Part shown: positions 53,249 to 62,184 of the stretch, piece after piece
Numbering within the stretch: position 1 is the stretch's first letter
How the letters are laid out: every line of letters starts with the position of its first letter
Assembly (NCBI GenBank): GCA_018399015.1
Contig: CP073761.1
Coordinates: forward strand, 930,001 to 994,000
Length of the DNA stretch: 64,000 bases
Origin: Cyanobium sp. M30B3
Lineage (GTDB): Bacteria > Cyanobacteriota > Cyanobacteriia > PCC-6307 > Cyanobiaceae
Reading direction: 5' to 3'
Notes under the pieces: generated by a model
The model's input: the letters and a program-made list of their open reading frames with translations, nothing else
Told to the model about the DNA's origin: nothing
Database searches by the model: none
Position numbers and translations under genes: made by a program

Positions 53249-53345
53249 CCAGGCCGGGCCATCCATTTGTGGCTCCATGCCCACAAATGGACCGAAAAGG
53301 TTGCCGGCGCAGGCAGCTCGGCCTCCAAATGGTCTGAGTACGACT

Positions 53346-54527
53346 GTGCGGCCGTTGACCCAGTTGCTCATCCCCAGGGAGTGTCGTCCGGGTGAAACCC
53401 GGGTTGCGGCCAGTCCTGAAACCGTGCAGCGCTTCTGCGCCCGCGGTCTGCTGGTGCGGGTCGAGGCCGGGGCCGGGGCCTCGGCGGGCTTCTCCGATCA
53501 GGCCTACGCCGAGGCGGGCGCCGAGCTGCTCCCAGCCGGCCACACCGCCTGGCCTGAAACGGATGTGGTGCTGTGCGTGCACCCACCGCAAGACGAGCAG
53601 CTGGGGCAACTTCAGAACGGGGCCCTGTTGCTCGGTCTGCTGGCGCCCTACGGCGCCCATTCCCTGGCAGAGCGGCTCAACAGCCGGCGGGTGTCTGCCC
53701 TGGCCCTGGAACTGCTGCCCCGGATCAGCCGGGCCCAGTCCATGGATGTGCTGTCGTCCCAGGCCAACATCGCCGGCTACAAGGCGGTGCTGCTGGCCGC
53801 CGCGGCCCTCAATCGCTATGTGCCGATGCTGATGACCGCCGCCGGCACGATTCAGCCGGCCCGGGCCCTGATCCTGGGGGCCGGGGTGGCCGGACTGCAG
53901 GCGGTGGCCACGGCCCGGCGGCTGGGGGCGGTGGTGATGGTGAGTGATGTGCGCCCGGCGGCCCGCGAGCAGGTGGAATCCCTGGGTGGCCGCTTCCTCG
54001 CGCCTCCGGAGCAGGTGCCGGCCCCGGCCGAACAGGGGGGCTATGCCCAGGCCGCCAGCGAGGCCTTCCTGGAGGCCCAGCGCCAGCAGCTCTGTGAACA
54101 GCTGGCCCTGGCCGACATGGTGATCTGCACCGCCCAGGTGCCTGGCCGGCAGGCCCCGCGGCTGATCAGTGAGGCGATGCTCGACCACCTGCGCCCCGGC
54201 TCGGTGGTGGTGGATCTGGCGGTGGCCCAGGGGGGCAACTGTGCGGGAACCCTGCCCGGCCAGACGGTGGAGCGCCAGGGCGTGATCCTGATCGGCGCCG
54301 ATGCCCTGCCCTGCAGCGTGGCCCAGCACGCCAGCGCCCTCTACGCCCGCAATCTGGCGGCCCTGCTGGAGCACCTGCTGGCTACCCCTGCGGCCACGGA
54401 GGGTGGGATCGGACTGGACCGGGAGGATCCGATCGTGCAGGGCTGCCTGTTCACCCACGCCGGCGACTGCCTGCGCCCCGACGTGCTGGGTGAGGGCAGC
54501 GCGCGCCAGCTGGAGGTGGTGGCATGA
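53346..54527 (+). CDS. pntA: Proton-translocating NAD(P) transhydrogenase subunit alpha (PntAA)
   Basis: The NAD(H)-binding soluble domain (dI), about 390 aa: LLIPRECRPGETRVAASPET, ISRAQSMDVLSSQANIAGYK, LMTAAGTIQPARALILGAGV and AGLQAVATARRLGAVVMVSD, MLDHLRPGSVVVDLAVAQGG. It works with the two downstream proteins to couple NADH-to-NADP+ hydride transfer to proton flow in a membrane. The start is uncertain: GTG 53346, TTG 53355 or ATG 53277. The stop overlaps the next gene (ATGA). Confidence 0.93.
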   Translation: MRPLTQLLIPRECRPGETRVAASPETVQRFCARGLLVRVEAGAGASAGFSDQAYAEAGAELLPAGHTAWPETDVVLCVHPPQDEQLGQLQNGALLLGLLAPYGAHSLAERLNSRRVSALALELLPRISRAQSMDVLSSQANIAGYKAVLLAAAALNRYVPMLMTAAGTIQPARALILGAGVAGLQAVATARRLGAVVMVSDVRPAAREQVESLGGRFLAPPEQVPAPAEQGGYAQAASEAFLEAQRQQLCEQLALADMVICTAQVPGRQAPRLISEAMLDHLRPGSVVVDLAVAQGGNCAGTLPGQTVERQGVILIGADALPCSVAQHASALYARNLAALLEHLLATPAATEGGIGLDREDPIVQGCLFTHAGDCLRPDVLGEGSARQLEVVA

Positions 54528-54814
54528 GCTCCTTGAATCAGGCCCTCTGGGTGCTGTTGCTGGGCAGCCTGCTGGGGCTGGAACTGATCGGCAAGGTGCC
54601 CCCCACCCTGCACACGCCGCTGATGAGCGGTGCCAATGCCATCAGTGGCATCACCATGCTCGCCTCGCTCACCCTGATCTCCCGGGCCGACGGCAATCCG
54701 GCCCTGCTGTTGCTGGGGGCGGCCTCCCTGGCCTTCGCCCTGTTCAACGTGGTGGGTGGCTTCGTGGTCACCGACCGGATGCTGGCCATGTTCTCGCGCA
54801 AGAGGAAGGGCTGA
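54524..54814 (+). CDS. NAD(P) transhydrogenase alpha subunit, membrane part (PntAB)
   Basis: A 96-aa protein with three membrane helices (LWVLLLGSLLGLELIGKVPP, LMSGANAISGITMLASLTLI, ALLLLGAASLAFALFNVVGG). It supplies part of the proton channel domain (dII), as in split cyanobacterial transhydrogenases. It overlaps pntA by 4 bp and pntB by 1 bp (TGATG). Confidence 0.95.
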   Translation: MSSLNQALWVLLLGSLLGLELIGKVPPTLHTPLMSGANAISGITMLASLTLISRADGNPALLLLGAASLAFALFNVVGGFVVTDRMLAMFSRKRKG

Positions 54815-56223
54815 TGCCGGTTCTCGCAACGGCCCTCGGCTGGGCCATTGATCTGCTGGCGGTGTTGCTGCTGGCCCTGGGCCTCAAGGGGCTCTCCAAG
54901 GTGCGTTCGGCCCGCTCCGCCAACGGTCTGGCGGCCCTGGCCCTGGGCCTGGCCGTGATCGGCCTGTTGATCCAGTCGCCGCTCACCCCCATGGGCTGGC
55001 TGTGGATCGCCGTGGGCACCGCCATCGGTGGTCTGGCTGGCCTGCTCACCGCCCGCCGGGTGCCGATGACGGCGATGCCGGAGACGGTGGCCCTGTTCAA
55101 CGGCTGCGGCGGCATGGCCTCGCTGCTGGTGGCCCTGGGTGTGGCCCTGTTCCAGAGCTCCGGCGCCGGCCTGGTGGCGCTGATCTCGATCGTGATCTCC
55201 GTGGTGGTGGGGGCCATCACCTTCAGCGGCTCGCTGGTGGCGATGGGCAAGCTGCAGGGCTGGATCGGTACCCCGGGCTGGACCCAGAGCCAGGTGCGCC
55301 ATGGCCTGAACATCGCCCTGGCGGTGGCCACCCTGGTGGGGGCCTTTGCCCTGCCGGCCGACCCGACTGGTGCTCCGCTGGGGCTGCTGGTGGTGGCCGC
55401 CGCCCTGCTCGGGGTGGGGGTGACCCTGCCGATCGGCGGCGCCGACATGCCGGTGGTGATCTCGCTGCTGAACAGCTACTCGGGTGTGGCGGCGGCGGCG
55501 GCCGGTTTCGTGGTGGGCAGCCCGCTGCTGATCGTGGCGGGCGCCATGGTGGGTGCGGCCGGCCTGATCCTCACCCAGGTGATGTGCAAGGCCATGAACC
55601 GCTCGCTGCTCAACGTGCTCTTCGGCGGTGCCCTGGGCGCATCGGCAGGCGGCCATGTGGGCGGCGGCGGCGATGAGGCCGGCTACACCCGCATCACCAG
55701 CTGCAGTGCCGAGGAGTGCGCCCTGGCCCTGGAGGGGGCCGAGCGGGTGGTGTTCGTGCCGGGCTATGGCCTGGCGGTGGCCCAGGCCCAGCACGCCCTG
55801 CGCGAGCTGGCCAAGCTGCTGGAGGCCAAGGGGGCGGAGGTGAGCTATGCCATCCACCCGGTGGCCGGCCGCATGCCGGGCCACATGAACGTGCTGCTGG
55901 CCGAGGCCGACGTGCCCTACGAGCAGCTGGCCGAGATGGATGCCATCAATCCCGAATTCCCGCGCACCGACGTGGTGATCGTGCTCGGGGCCAACGACGT
56001 GGTGAATCCGGACGCCAAGAACGATCCCGCCAGCCCCCTCTACGGCATGCCCGTGCTGGAGGTGGACCGCTCCCGCCAGGTGTTCGTGGTGAAGCGCAGC
56101 CTGGGGGCCGGCTATGCCGGCATCCGCAACGCCCTGTTCGAGCTGCCCCAGACGGCCATGGTGTTCGGCGATGCCAAGGCGGTGCTGCAGTCGCTGGTGA
56201 GCGAGTTGCGCAGCGCTGCATGA
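54814..56223 (+). CDS. pntB: NAD(P) transhydrogenase subunit beta
   Basis: A 469-aa protein. The N-terminal half has about nine membrane helices (VALFNGCGGMASLLVALGVA, ISIVISVVVGAITFSGSLVA, VVISLLNSYSGVAAAAAGFV). The C-terminal NADP(H)-binding domain has VVFVPGYGLAVAQAQHALRE, YAIHPVAGRMPGHMNVLLAE, VVIVLGANDVVNPDAKNDPA and VFVVKRSLGAGYAGIRNALF. It is the last gene of the pnt operon. With nadK and NTRC it controls the NADPH pool. Confidence 0.96.
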   Translation: MPVLATALGWAIDLLAVLLLALGLKGLSKVRSARSANGLAALALGLAVIGLLIQSPLTPMGWLWIAVGTAIGGLAGLLTARRVPMTAMPETVALFNGCGGMASLLVALGVALFQSSGAGLVALISIVISVVVGAITFSGSLVAMGKLQGWIGTPGWTQSQVRHGLNIALAVATLVGAFALPADPTGAPLGLLVVAAALLGVGVTLPIGGADMPVVISLLNSYSGVAAAAAGFVVGSPLLIVAGAMVGAAGLILTQVMCKAMNRSLLNVLFGGALGASAGGHVGGGGDEAGYTRITSCSAEECALALEGAERVVFVPGYGLAVAQAQHALRELAKLLEAKGAEVSYAIHPVAGRMPGHMNVLLAEADVPYEQLAEMDAINPEFPRTDVVIVLGANDVVNPDAKNDPASPLYGMPVLEVDRSRQVFVVKRSLGAGYAGIRNALFELPQTAMVFGDAKAVLQSLVSELRSAA

Positions 56224-56253
56224 TGGCGCCAGGAGGCCAGGGGTGCTTCACCA

Positions 56254-57270
56254 GTGCAGCCCCTTCACCCCAGCTGGCCGCCGCCTCCCTTCCAGCAGCG
56301 CTGGCCCTGGATCGGCCCCGATCTGCAGACCATCCGCGACACGGTTCATCCGGACCGCTTGCCGGCTGATCAGGGCCAACCCTGGACGGTGGCCGTCCCC
56401 GGGGGCGGCAGCCTGCTGTTGGTGGAAGATCCGCCAGCCCATGGCCAGCCCCGGGGCTGGGTGCTGCTGGTGCATGGGCTGGGGGGGAGCAGCAGCCGGC
56501 CGGGGGTGCGGCGGCTGGCCCTGGCGCTGCAGGGGCAGGGCTTCGGGGTGTGGCGCCTCAACCTGCGCGGTGCCGGCGCGGGCCGTGGCCTGGCCACGGG
56601 CACCTATGCGGCGGCCTGCAACACCGACCTGCTGCCCGTGCTGGCGGCGGCGCGCCTGCGGGCTGCCGGATTGCCCCTGCTGGGGGCAGGTCTGTCCCTG
56701 GGCGGAACCGTGCTGCTCAACGCCCTGCGGGAGCGACCGGACGGGCTCGACGCCCTGGCCTGCGTCAGCAGTCCCCTCGATCTGGCCGCCTGCGCTGCCC
56801 AGATTGACGCCCCGCGCAACCGCCTCTACCAGCGGGTGCTGCTGCGGGGGCTGATCCGCCAGACGCTGGCCGATGCTCTGGCCCAGCCCTTCGCGGCGCC
56901 GTTGCGCTCTGTGCGCTCGATCCGCCAGTTCGACACGGCTGTGACCGCCCCGCGCTGGGGCTACCCAACGGTGGCGCAGTACTACAGCCAGGCCTCACCG
57001 TTGCCGGCGTTGCTCAGCGGCGCCACCCTGCCGCCCACCTTGCTGCTGCATGCCCTGGATGATCCCTGGGTGCCGGCCGCTGCCCTGCTGCGCCTGCAGG
57101 CGCAGTCACCGCCATGGCTGGACGTCTGTCTGCCCCGCCATGGCGGCCACAACGGTTTTCATGCCGCCGCACGAGGGTCTCAGGTCACCAGGGCCAGCTG
57201 GGCCGACTGCTGTGTCGTGGGTTGGCTGCGGGGTGCGTCTGCCGATGGTCATGCAGGCTCGGGCATCTGA
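56254..57270 (+). CDS. YheT-like alpha/beta hydrolase
   Basis: A 338-aa hydrolase of the YheT/ABHD1-3 type: WIGPDLQTIRDTVHPDR (the usual N-terminal motif with the target NPHLQT replaced), VLLVHGLGGSSSRPGVRRLA, RLNLRGAGAGRGLATGTY, nucleophile LLGAGLSLGGTVLLNAL, LLLHALDDPWVPAAALLRLQ and RHGGHNGFH. It acts on an unknown ester or lipid. The start is GTG 56254; it lies 30 bp downstream of pntB on the same strand. Confidence 0.83.
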   Translation: MQPLHPSWPPPPFQQRWPWIGPDLQTIRDTVHPDRLPADQGQPWTVAVPGGGSLLLVEDPPAHGQPRGWVLLVHGLGGSSSRPGVRRLALALQGQGFGVWRLNLRGAGAGRGLATGTYAAACNTDLLPVLAAARLRAAGLPLLGAGLSLGGTVLLNALRERPDGLDALACVSSPLDLAACAAQIDAPRNRLYQRVLLRGLIRQTLADALAQPFAAPLRSVRSIRQFDTAVTAPRWGYPTVAQYYSQASPLPALLSGATLPPTLLLHALDDPWVPAAALLRLQAQSPPWLDVCLPRHGGHNGFHAAARGSQVTRASWADCCVVGWLRGASADGHAGSGI

Positions 57271-57362
57271 GGGGTCACCTGGCCAGGGGAGGCCGCCCAT
57301 TCACGGATGGCCTGGATGAGTTGATCGGGATCTCTGCCAGCGAATGCAACATCACCGTCCAT
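57249..57362 (-). CDS. Candidate 37-aa small protein downstream of the [2Fe-2S] gene
   Basis: The minus-strand frame MDGDVAFAGRDPDQLIQAIR then EWAASPGQVTPQMPEPA starts inside the last codons of the ferredoxin-like gene (11-bp overlap). It ends opposite the 3' end of the hydrolase gene. The amphipathic DPDQLIQAIREWA looks protein-like. I know of no family. It could be a real coupled small gene or chance. Confidence 0.3.
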   Translation of the reverse strand: MDGDVAFAGRDPDQLIQAIREWAASPGQVTPQMPEPA

Positions 57363-57825
57363 TCAAAGCGTGGGGCCCTGCAGGGATGCTGTCATGGGGC
57401 CCATGGTGTGGCAAGCGCGGTTCGGCGCTGCCACGGAGGGTGTAATCCCGCGCGATCCAGTCGGGAATGGGGCAGCCGCCCAGCACGTGCTCCCGCAGGA
57501 TCCGCTCGATGCGCTGCGGCGTCACGCCGCCATACACCACGCCATCCGGCCAGATCAGCAGCACGGGGCCGTCGGCGCAGATGCGCAGGCAGTCGGCCTT
57601 GCTGCGCAGCACGATGCCGCCGGGACGGGCCGGATCCTCCAGTCCGAGCTCACGAACCAGACGCTTGAGTGCGTCCCAGCTGGTGGCGCCGATGGCTGGA
57701 TCAGGGCAGCAGAGGGCCTTGCTGGGGGTGGCGCAGAGCAGCAGGTGATGGCTCACCGGGATGGGGCAGGCGGCGCTGGTCCGAGGCGAGGGCTCTGAGG
57801 GCGGGGGGGAGGTTGGCGCGTCCAT
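57352..57825 (-). CDS. Thioredoxin-like [2Fe-2S] ferredoxin-domain protein
   Basis: A 157-aa protein. The cysteines of HLLLCATPSKALCC and KADCLRICADGP, with VLLIWPDGVVYGGVTPQRIE, fit the thioredoxin-like [2Fe-2S] ferredoxin fold found in cyanobacteria. A Pro/Ser-rich N-terminus precedes it. The C-terminal 35 residues (LRGSAEPRLPHHGPHDSIPA) look unstructured. It lies 11 bp downstream of dxr on the same strand. Confidence 0.8.
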   Translation of the reverse strand: MDAPTSPPPSEPSPRTSAACPIPVSHHLLLCATPSKALCCPDPAIGATSWDALKRLVRELGLEDPARPGGIVLRSKADCLRICADGPVLLIWPDGVVYGGVTPQRIERILREHVLGGCPIPDWIARDYTLRGSAEPRLPHHGPHDSIPAGPHALNGR

Positions 57826-57836
57826 CGGCAGCTGGC

Positions 57837-59087
57837 TCAGGCCGGCAGCGCCGCAGGGGCCTTGGCCTGCAGCCGGGCTGCAGCCTCCCGCACCGCTTCA
57901 CGGGCCCAGGCGTCCACGGCCAGCACGTCGGAGAGGGAGGGGGACGCGGTGAGGTCGGCCTTGTGGCGCTCGCACACCCCGTCGATCAGCCTGGGAATGT
58001 CCAGGAAATGCACCTGCTCATCGAGGAAGAGGGCCACGGCCTGCTCGTTGGCGGCGTTCATCACCGCCGGCATCGTGCCGCCGGCGCGGCCGGCGGCGTA
58101 GGCCAGCTCCATGCAGGGGTAGCGGGCCGGGTCGGGGGCGCGGAAGGTGAGCGAGCCGACTTCGGTGAGGTCGAGCCGGCGCCAGGGGGTGGCGAGGCGC
58201 TCGGGCCAGCTGAGGCAGTAGAGGATCGGCAGCTTCATGTCGGGCCAGCCCAGCTGGGCCAGCACGGAGGAATCGGCCAGCTCCACCATCGAGTGGATGA
58301 TCGACTGGGGGTGGATCACGATCTCGATGGCGTCGTAATCGAGGCCGAACAGGTAATGGGCCTCGATCACTTCCAGGCCCTTGTTCATCAGCGAGGCCGA
58401 ATCCACCGTGATCTTGCGGCCCATGCTCCAGTTGGGGTGGCTGGTGGCATCGGCCACGGTGGCCTTGTGCAGATCGGCGGGGTCCCAGTCGCGGAAGGCG
58501 CCGCCGGAGGCCGTGAGCTGGATGCGGCGCAGGCCTGGTGTGGGCGTGCCGGTGGAGAGCCGGGCCGTTTCGGCGTAGGGGGTGCCCTGCAGGCACTGGA
58601 AGATGGCGGAGTGCTCGGAATCGGCCGGCAGCAGGCGCGAGCCGCTCCTCTCCAGCTCCGGCAGCACCACCGGCCCGGCGGCGATCAGGGTTTCCTTGTT
58701 GGCCAGGGCCAGGTCCTTGCCGGCTCTGATCGCCGCCAGGGTGGGCAGCAGGCCGGCGCAGCCCACGATGCCCGTCACCACCAGGTGGGCGCTGGGCCAG
58801 GCGGCGGCGGCCTCGAGGCCGTCGGGACCGCCGAGCAGCTCGGGCATCCGCGCTGGGCGGGCGGCGGGCTCCAGGGCCTGCAGGCGCTCGCGCAGCGTCG
58901 CCACCTTGTCGGCATCGGCCAGGGCCACCACCTCGGGGGCGTGCCGCTGGATCTGGCTGATCAGCAGATCCAGGTTGTTGCCGGCGGTGAGGGCCACCAC
59001 CCGGAAGCGATCGGGAAACTCCTCGGCCAGTTCCAGCGTCTGCGTGCCGATCGAACCGGTGGAGCCGAGCACGGAGAGGGCTTTCAC
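57837..59087 (-). CDS. dxr: 1-deoxy-D-xylulose 5-phosphate reductoisomerase
   Basis: A 416-aa MEP-pathway enzyme: [20 protein letters not shown] (NADPH site), [62 protein letters not shown] with [12 protein letters not shown], and [20 protein letters not shown]. It converts DXP to MEP. ispF of the same pathway is at 15.3-15.8 kb. It is divergent from the DUF368 gene. Confidence 0.97.
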   Translation of the reverse strand: MKALSVLGSTGSIGTQTLELAEEFPDRFRVVALTAGNNLDLLISQIQRHAPEVVALADADKVATLRERLQALEPAARPARMPELLGGPDGLEAAAAWPSAHLVVTGIVGCAGLLPTLAAIRAGKDLALANKETLIAAGPVVLPELERSGSRLLPADSEHSAIFQCLQGTPYAETARLSTGTPTPGLRRIQLTASGGAFRDWDPADLHKATVADATSHPNWSMGRKITVDSASLMNKGLEVIEAHYLFGLDYDAIEIVIHPQSIIHSMVELADSSVLAQLGWPDMKLPILYCLSWPERLATPWRRLDLTEVGSLTFRAPDPARYPCMELAYAAGRAGGTMPAVMNAANEQAVALFLDEQVHFLDIPRLIDGVCERHKADLTASPSLSDVLAVDAWAREAVREAAARLQAKAPAALPA

Positions 59088-59173
59088 GGCGGGGCTCCAG
59101 CGTTCAGGGGCACCAGTGTCCCACCGGGCGCCGTCGCCCCGGCAGGATGCCCCCCATTCCCCTCCCTGCTGCC

Positions 59174-60115
59174 ATGGCTGACGCCCCTCCCCCCTCCCCC
59201 GCGCCGGGCTGGCCCTACGTGCTCGGCTGCGGCCTGGCGATGGGTGCCGCCGACGTGGTGCCGGGGGTGAGCGGTGGTTCGATGGCCTTCATCATGGGCA
59301 TCTACGGCCGGTTGCTGGAGGCGGTGGCGGGCTTCGATCCCCAGTGGCTGCGCCTGCTCGCCCAGCGGCGCTGGGGTGAGGCCGCGGCCCGGGTGCACCT
59401 GGGGTTTCTGCTGCCGCTGCTGGCCGGGATTCTCGGTTCAGTGCTGCTGCTGGTGCGGCCGATCACCTGGCTGTATGCCCAGCACCCGGTGTGGCTGTTC
59501 GCCTTTTTCTTCGGGCTGATCGTGGGTTCGATCGCGCTGATCGCCCGCCAGGCCCACTGGGGGGCGAGCGGTCTGGTGGCAATGGCGGTAGGCGCCGCGA
59601 CCGCCCTGGTGTTCGTCACCCGGGTGCCGGTGACGATGCCCCACGACCCCTTCACCATCTTCTGGAGCGGGGCCGTGGCGATCATGGCGATGATCCTGCC
59701 CGGGATCTCCGGCTCCTTTCTGCTGCTGGTGCTGGGCCAGTACCAGCACGTGATGGAAGCGGTGAAGGCGCTGGATCTCGGCACCCTGGTGCCGTTCGCC
59801 CTCGGCTGCGCCGTCGGCCTGGCGGCCTTCGTGCGGTTGCTGCGCTGGCTGCTGGAGCGCTGGCACGGCCAGACCGTGGCCCTGCTGGTGGGGGTGATGG
59901 CCGGCTCGCTCTGGAAGATCTGGCCGTTCCGCACCGTGTTGGAGAGCACCACCAACGCCAGGGGCAAGCTGGTGGTGCTGCGCGATGCCCTGGTGGCGCC
60001 GCCCGATGGCGCCGCCCTGCTGGCGGCGCTGCTGCTGGCGGCGATCGGCGTGGCCCTGGTCATGGGTCTGGAGCAGCTGCAGCAGCGGCGCGGCATGGCC
60101 GAGATGGGTGGCTGA
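59174..60115 (+). CDS. DUF368 membrane protein (PopT-like polyprenyl phosphate translocase)
   Basis: A 313-aa protein with about eight membrane helices and the family motifs [20 protein letters not shown] (DxxPGxSGG) near the N-terminus and [20 protein letters not shown] (PGISGS) in the middle. DUF368 proteins have been linked to recycling of undecaprenyl phosphate across the membrane. ATG 59174 is used; ATG 59147 adds nine residues. Confidence 0.87.
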   Translation: MADAPPPSPAPGWPYVLGCGLAMGAADVVPGVSGGSMAFIMGIYGRLLEAVAGFDPQWLRLLAQRRWGEAAARVHLGFLLPLLAGILGSVLLLVRPITWLYAQHPVWLFAFFFGLIVGSIALIARQAHWGASGLVAMAVGAATALVFVTRVPVTMPHDPFTIFWSGAVAIMAMILPGISGSFLLLVLGQYQHVMEAVKALDLGTLVPFALGCAVGLAAFVRLLRWLLERWHGQTVALLVGVMAGSLWKIWPFRTVLESTTNARGKLVVLRDALVAPPDGAALLAALLLAAIGVALVMGLEQLQQRRGMAEMGG

Positions 60116-60134
60116 GCACCGGGGCGCCGGTGCG

Positions 60135-60485
60135 GTGGCAGTGGATCAGACGGGGGAGCCCCGCCTGCTTTACCTCGATCCGTGGCTGCTGGCCCTGGCC
60201 AAGCCCTCCGGCCTGCTCAGCCAGCCGGGCCTGGGCCCGGAGCTGGCCGATTGCCTGATCAGCCGGGCCCAGCGCCGCTGGCCGGAGGCCCGGCTGGTGC
60301 ACCGTCTCGACCGCGACACCTCCGGCCTGCTCCTGCTGGCCCGCGACGCCGACAGCCACCGCCGGCTGAGTGCGGCCTTCGCCGAGCGGCGCGTGCGCAA
60401 GACCTACCTGGCCCGGGTGCACGGGGTGCCGGTGACCGGCCAGCCGCTGCGCTTGCGGTGTGTCGGAAACTGGGGCGATCTCTGA
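60135..60485 (+). pseudogene. Truncated RluA-type pseudouridine synthase
   Basis: About 116 codons. The N-terminal catalytic part is intact: LLYLDPWLLALAKPSGLLSQ, ARLVHRLDRDTSGLLLLARD with the catalytic Asp, and ERRVRKTYLARVHGVPVTGQ. The second half of the family (the GKxAxT stretch, TGRTHQLR and the final LHA region) is missing. The frame ends RCVGNWGDL and the next gene begins 10 bp later. A deletion has joined it to the symporter gene, so activity is doubtful. The start is GTG 60135 or 60141. Confidence 0.75.
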
Positions 60486-60495
60486 CGCCGCAGCC

Positions 60496-61857
60496 ATGCC
60501 CCGGATCAGCAGCCGTGCCGAGCGTGGGGATCCGCCGGAGCGCTGGGGCTCGGGCCTGGGCTTCGTGCTGGCGGCGGCGGGCAGCGCTGTGGGGCTCGGC
60601 AATCTCTGGGGTTTTGCCTACCGCGCCTCCCAGGGCGGAGGCGGCGCCTTTGTGCTGCTGTACCTGTTGATCGTGGTGCTGGTGTGTCTGCCGGTGCTGG
60701 TGGCTGAGATGGTGCTGGGCCGCAGCACCGGCCACGCCCCCCTGCTGGCGCCGGTCACCGCCGGAGGACGGCGCTGGCAGCCCCTGGGCTGGCTGTTCCT
60801 GGCTGCGGCGGTGGGGATCCTCGCGTACTACGCCGTGCTGATGGGCTGGACCGGCCGCAGCCTGCTGCATGCCCTGCTCAGCCCCCTGCCCGCCGACATC
60901 GGCGCCGCCCAGGCCTACTTCGCCTCGATCAGCAGCGGCGGCGACGCGGTGCTGGGCCACCTGTTCAGCCTGGGCCTCACCGGCCTGGTGGTGGCGGCGG
61001 GTATCCGCGGCGGCATTGAGCGACTCACCCGCTGGGGCATGCCGCTGCTATTTCTGCTGTTGCTGGCCCTGGCCCTCTGGGCTGCAGCCCTGCCGGAGGC
61101 GCGGCAGGGCTACGCCACCTTCCTGCTGCGCTGGGATGCCAGCAAGCTCGTGGATCCGGCCACGATCCGCAACGCCTTCACCCAGGCCTTCTTTTCGATC
61201 GGCACCGGCATCGGCGCGATCCTGGCCTACGCCGCCTATCTCGACCGCCGCAGCGGCATCCCCGGCGAGGCGGCGGCGGTGGTGGGCATGGACACGGCCG
61301 TGGGCCTGATGGCCGGCTGCGTCACCTTCCCCGTGGTGGCCAGCTTCGGGCTGGGGGATGTGGTGAGCGGCAGCACGGTGGGCGCCCTGTTCATCGCCCT
61401 GCCCACCGGCCTGGCCTCCCTGGGGGGCGCGGGCCGGGTGGTGGCGGTGCTCTTTTTTGCCCTGGCCTACATCGCCGCCATCACCTCGTCGGTGTCGCTG
61501 CTGGAGGTGCCGGCCAGTTCGCTGATGGACCGGGTGGGCTGGAGCCGCCGCCGGGCGGTTTGGCTGTGTGTGGTGCTGATCGCCGTGCTCGGTCTGCCCT
61601 CGGCCCTGGATGTGGGGGTGCTGGAGCGGATGGACGCCCTGTTTGGCGGCGTGCTGCTGGTGGCCGGTGGCCTGGCGATGGCCCTGCTGCTGGGCTGGCA
61701 GGCCCCTGGCCGCTACCGGGCCGATCTGCTCGAGGCGGGCAGCGATCCGCGCCAGGTGCGGGCCCTGCTCTGGGCCCTGCGCTGGATCTCGCCGCCGGTG
61801 ATCGCTGTGGGGCTGGTGGTGTCGCTCGCCGACCTGCTGCGCAGCTGGGCGGGCTGA
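60496..61857 (+). CDS. Sodium:neurotransmitter symporter (SNF) family transporter
   Basis: A 453-aa, about eleven- to twelve-helix transporter with LGFVLAAAGSAVGLGNLWGF and SQGGGGAFVLLYLLIVVLVC (the sodium and substrate site of the SNF/LeuT fold), FFSIGTGIGAILAYAAYLDR, and VVGMDTAVGLMAGCVTFPVV. It probably takes up an amino acid with sodium; the substrate is unknown. ATG 60496 is used, although GTG 60460 is in frame. It follows the truncated rluA-like gene. Confidence 0.88.
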   Translation: MPRISSRAERGDPPERWGSGLGFVLAAAGSAVGLGNLWGFAYRASQGGGGAFVLLYLLIVVLVCLPVLVAEMVLGRSTGHAPLLAPVTAGGRRWQPLGWLFLAAAVGILAYYAVLMGWTGRSLLHALLSPLPADIGAAQAYFASISSGGDAVLGHLFSLGLTGLVVAAGIRGGIERLTRWGMPLLFLLLLALALWAAALPEARQGYATFLLRWDASKLVDPATIRNAFTQAFFSIGTGIGAILAYAAYLDRRSGIPGEAAAVVGMDTAVGLMAGCVTFPVVASFGLGDVVSGSTVGALFIALPTGLASLGGAGRVVAVLFFALAYIAAITSSVSLLEVPASSLMDRVGWSRRRAVWLCVVLIAVLGLPSALDVGVLERMDALFGGVLLVAGGLAMALLLGWQAPGRYRADLLEAGSDPRQVRALLWALRWISPPVIAVGLVVSLADLLRSWAG

Positions 61858-61891
61858 GGGCGGCCGCGCCCGGCTGCGCGAGGATGCCGCC

Positions 61892-62122
61892 ATGAGCTTG
61901 TTTCAGCGCTGGAACTTCATCGAGCGGGCCCGGCTGGAGCGCCAGCTGTGGGAGGCCTTTGAGCGGGGCGACGACCTGGAATCCCTGGTGCAGGAGTGCC
62001 GGGATGCCGTGGCGTCCGGGGATCGCGAGCGCAGCTTCCAGCTGGAGGTGTGGACCTTCACCCTGGCCCGGATCCGCCGGATCGAGCGGATGATGAAGGA
62101 TCAGAAGCGGCCAGGGGACTGA
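61892..62122 (+). CDS. Small conserved hypothetical protein
   Basis: A 76-aa helical protein rich in Arg/Glu: MSLFQRWNFIERARLERQLW, FERGDDLESLVQECRDAVAS, FQLEVWTFTLARIRRIERMM. It resembles short cyanobacterial proteins of unknown function. It lies 34 bp downstream of the symporter and is convergent with cysS. Confidence 0.6.
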   Translation: MSLFQRWNFIERARLERQLWEAFERGDDLESLVQECRDAVASGDRERSFQLEVWTFTLARIRRIERMMKDQKRPGD

Positions 62123-62184
62123 GCCGGTTGGGCCTGGGGCCTGCTGTGGGGGACTGGCACCCTGGGCTGCTGCCGTGCCCCGGC

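Noticed and set aside
52940-53371. N-terminal 144-residue extension of the helicase frame
   Set aside because: The extension has no family similarity, and the region holds a divergent small gene. The helicase domain begins shortly after 52939.
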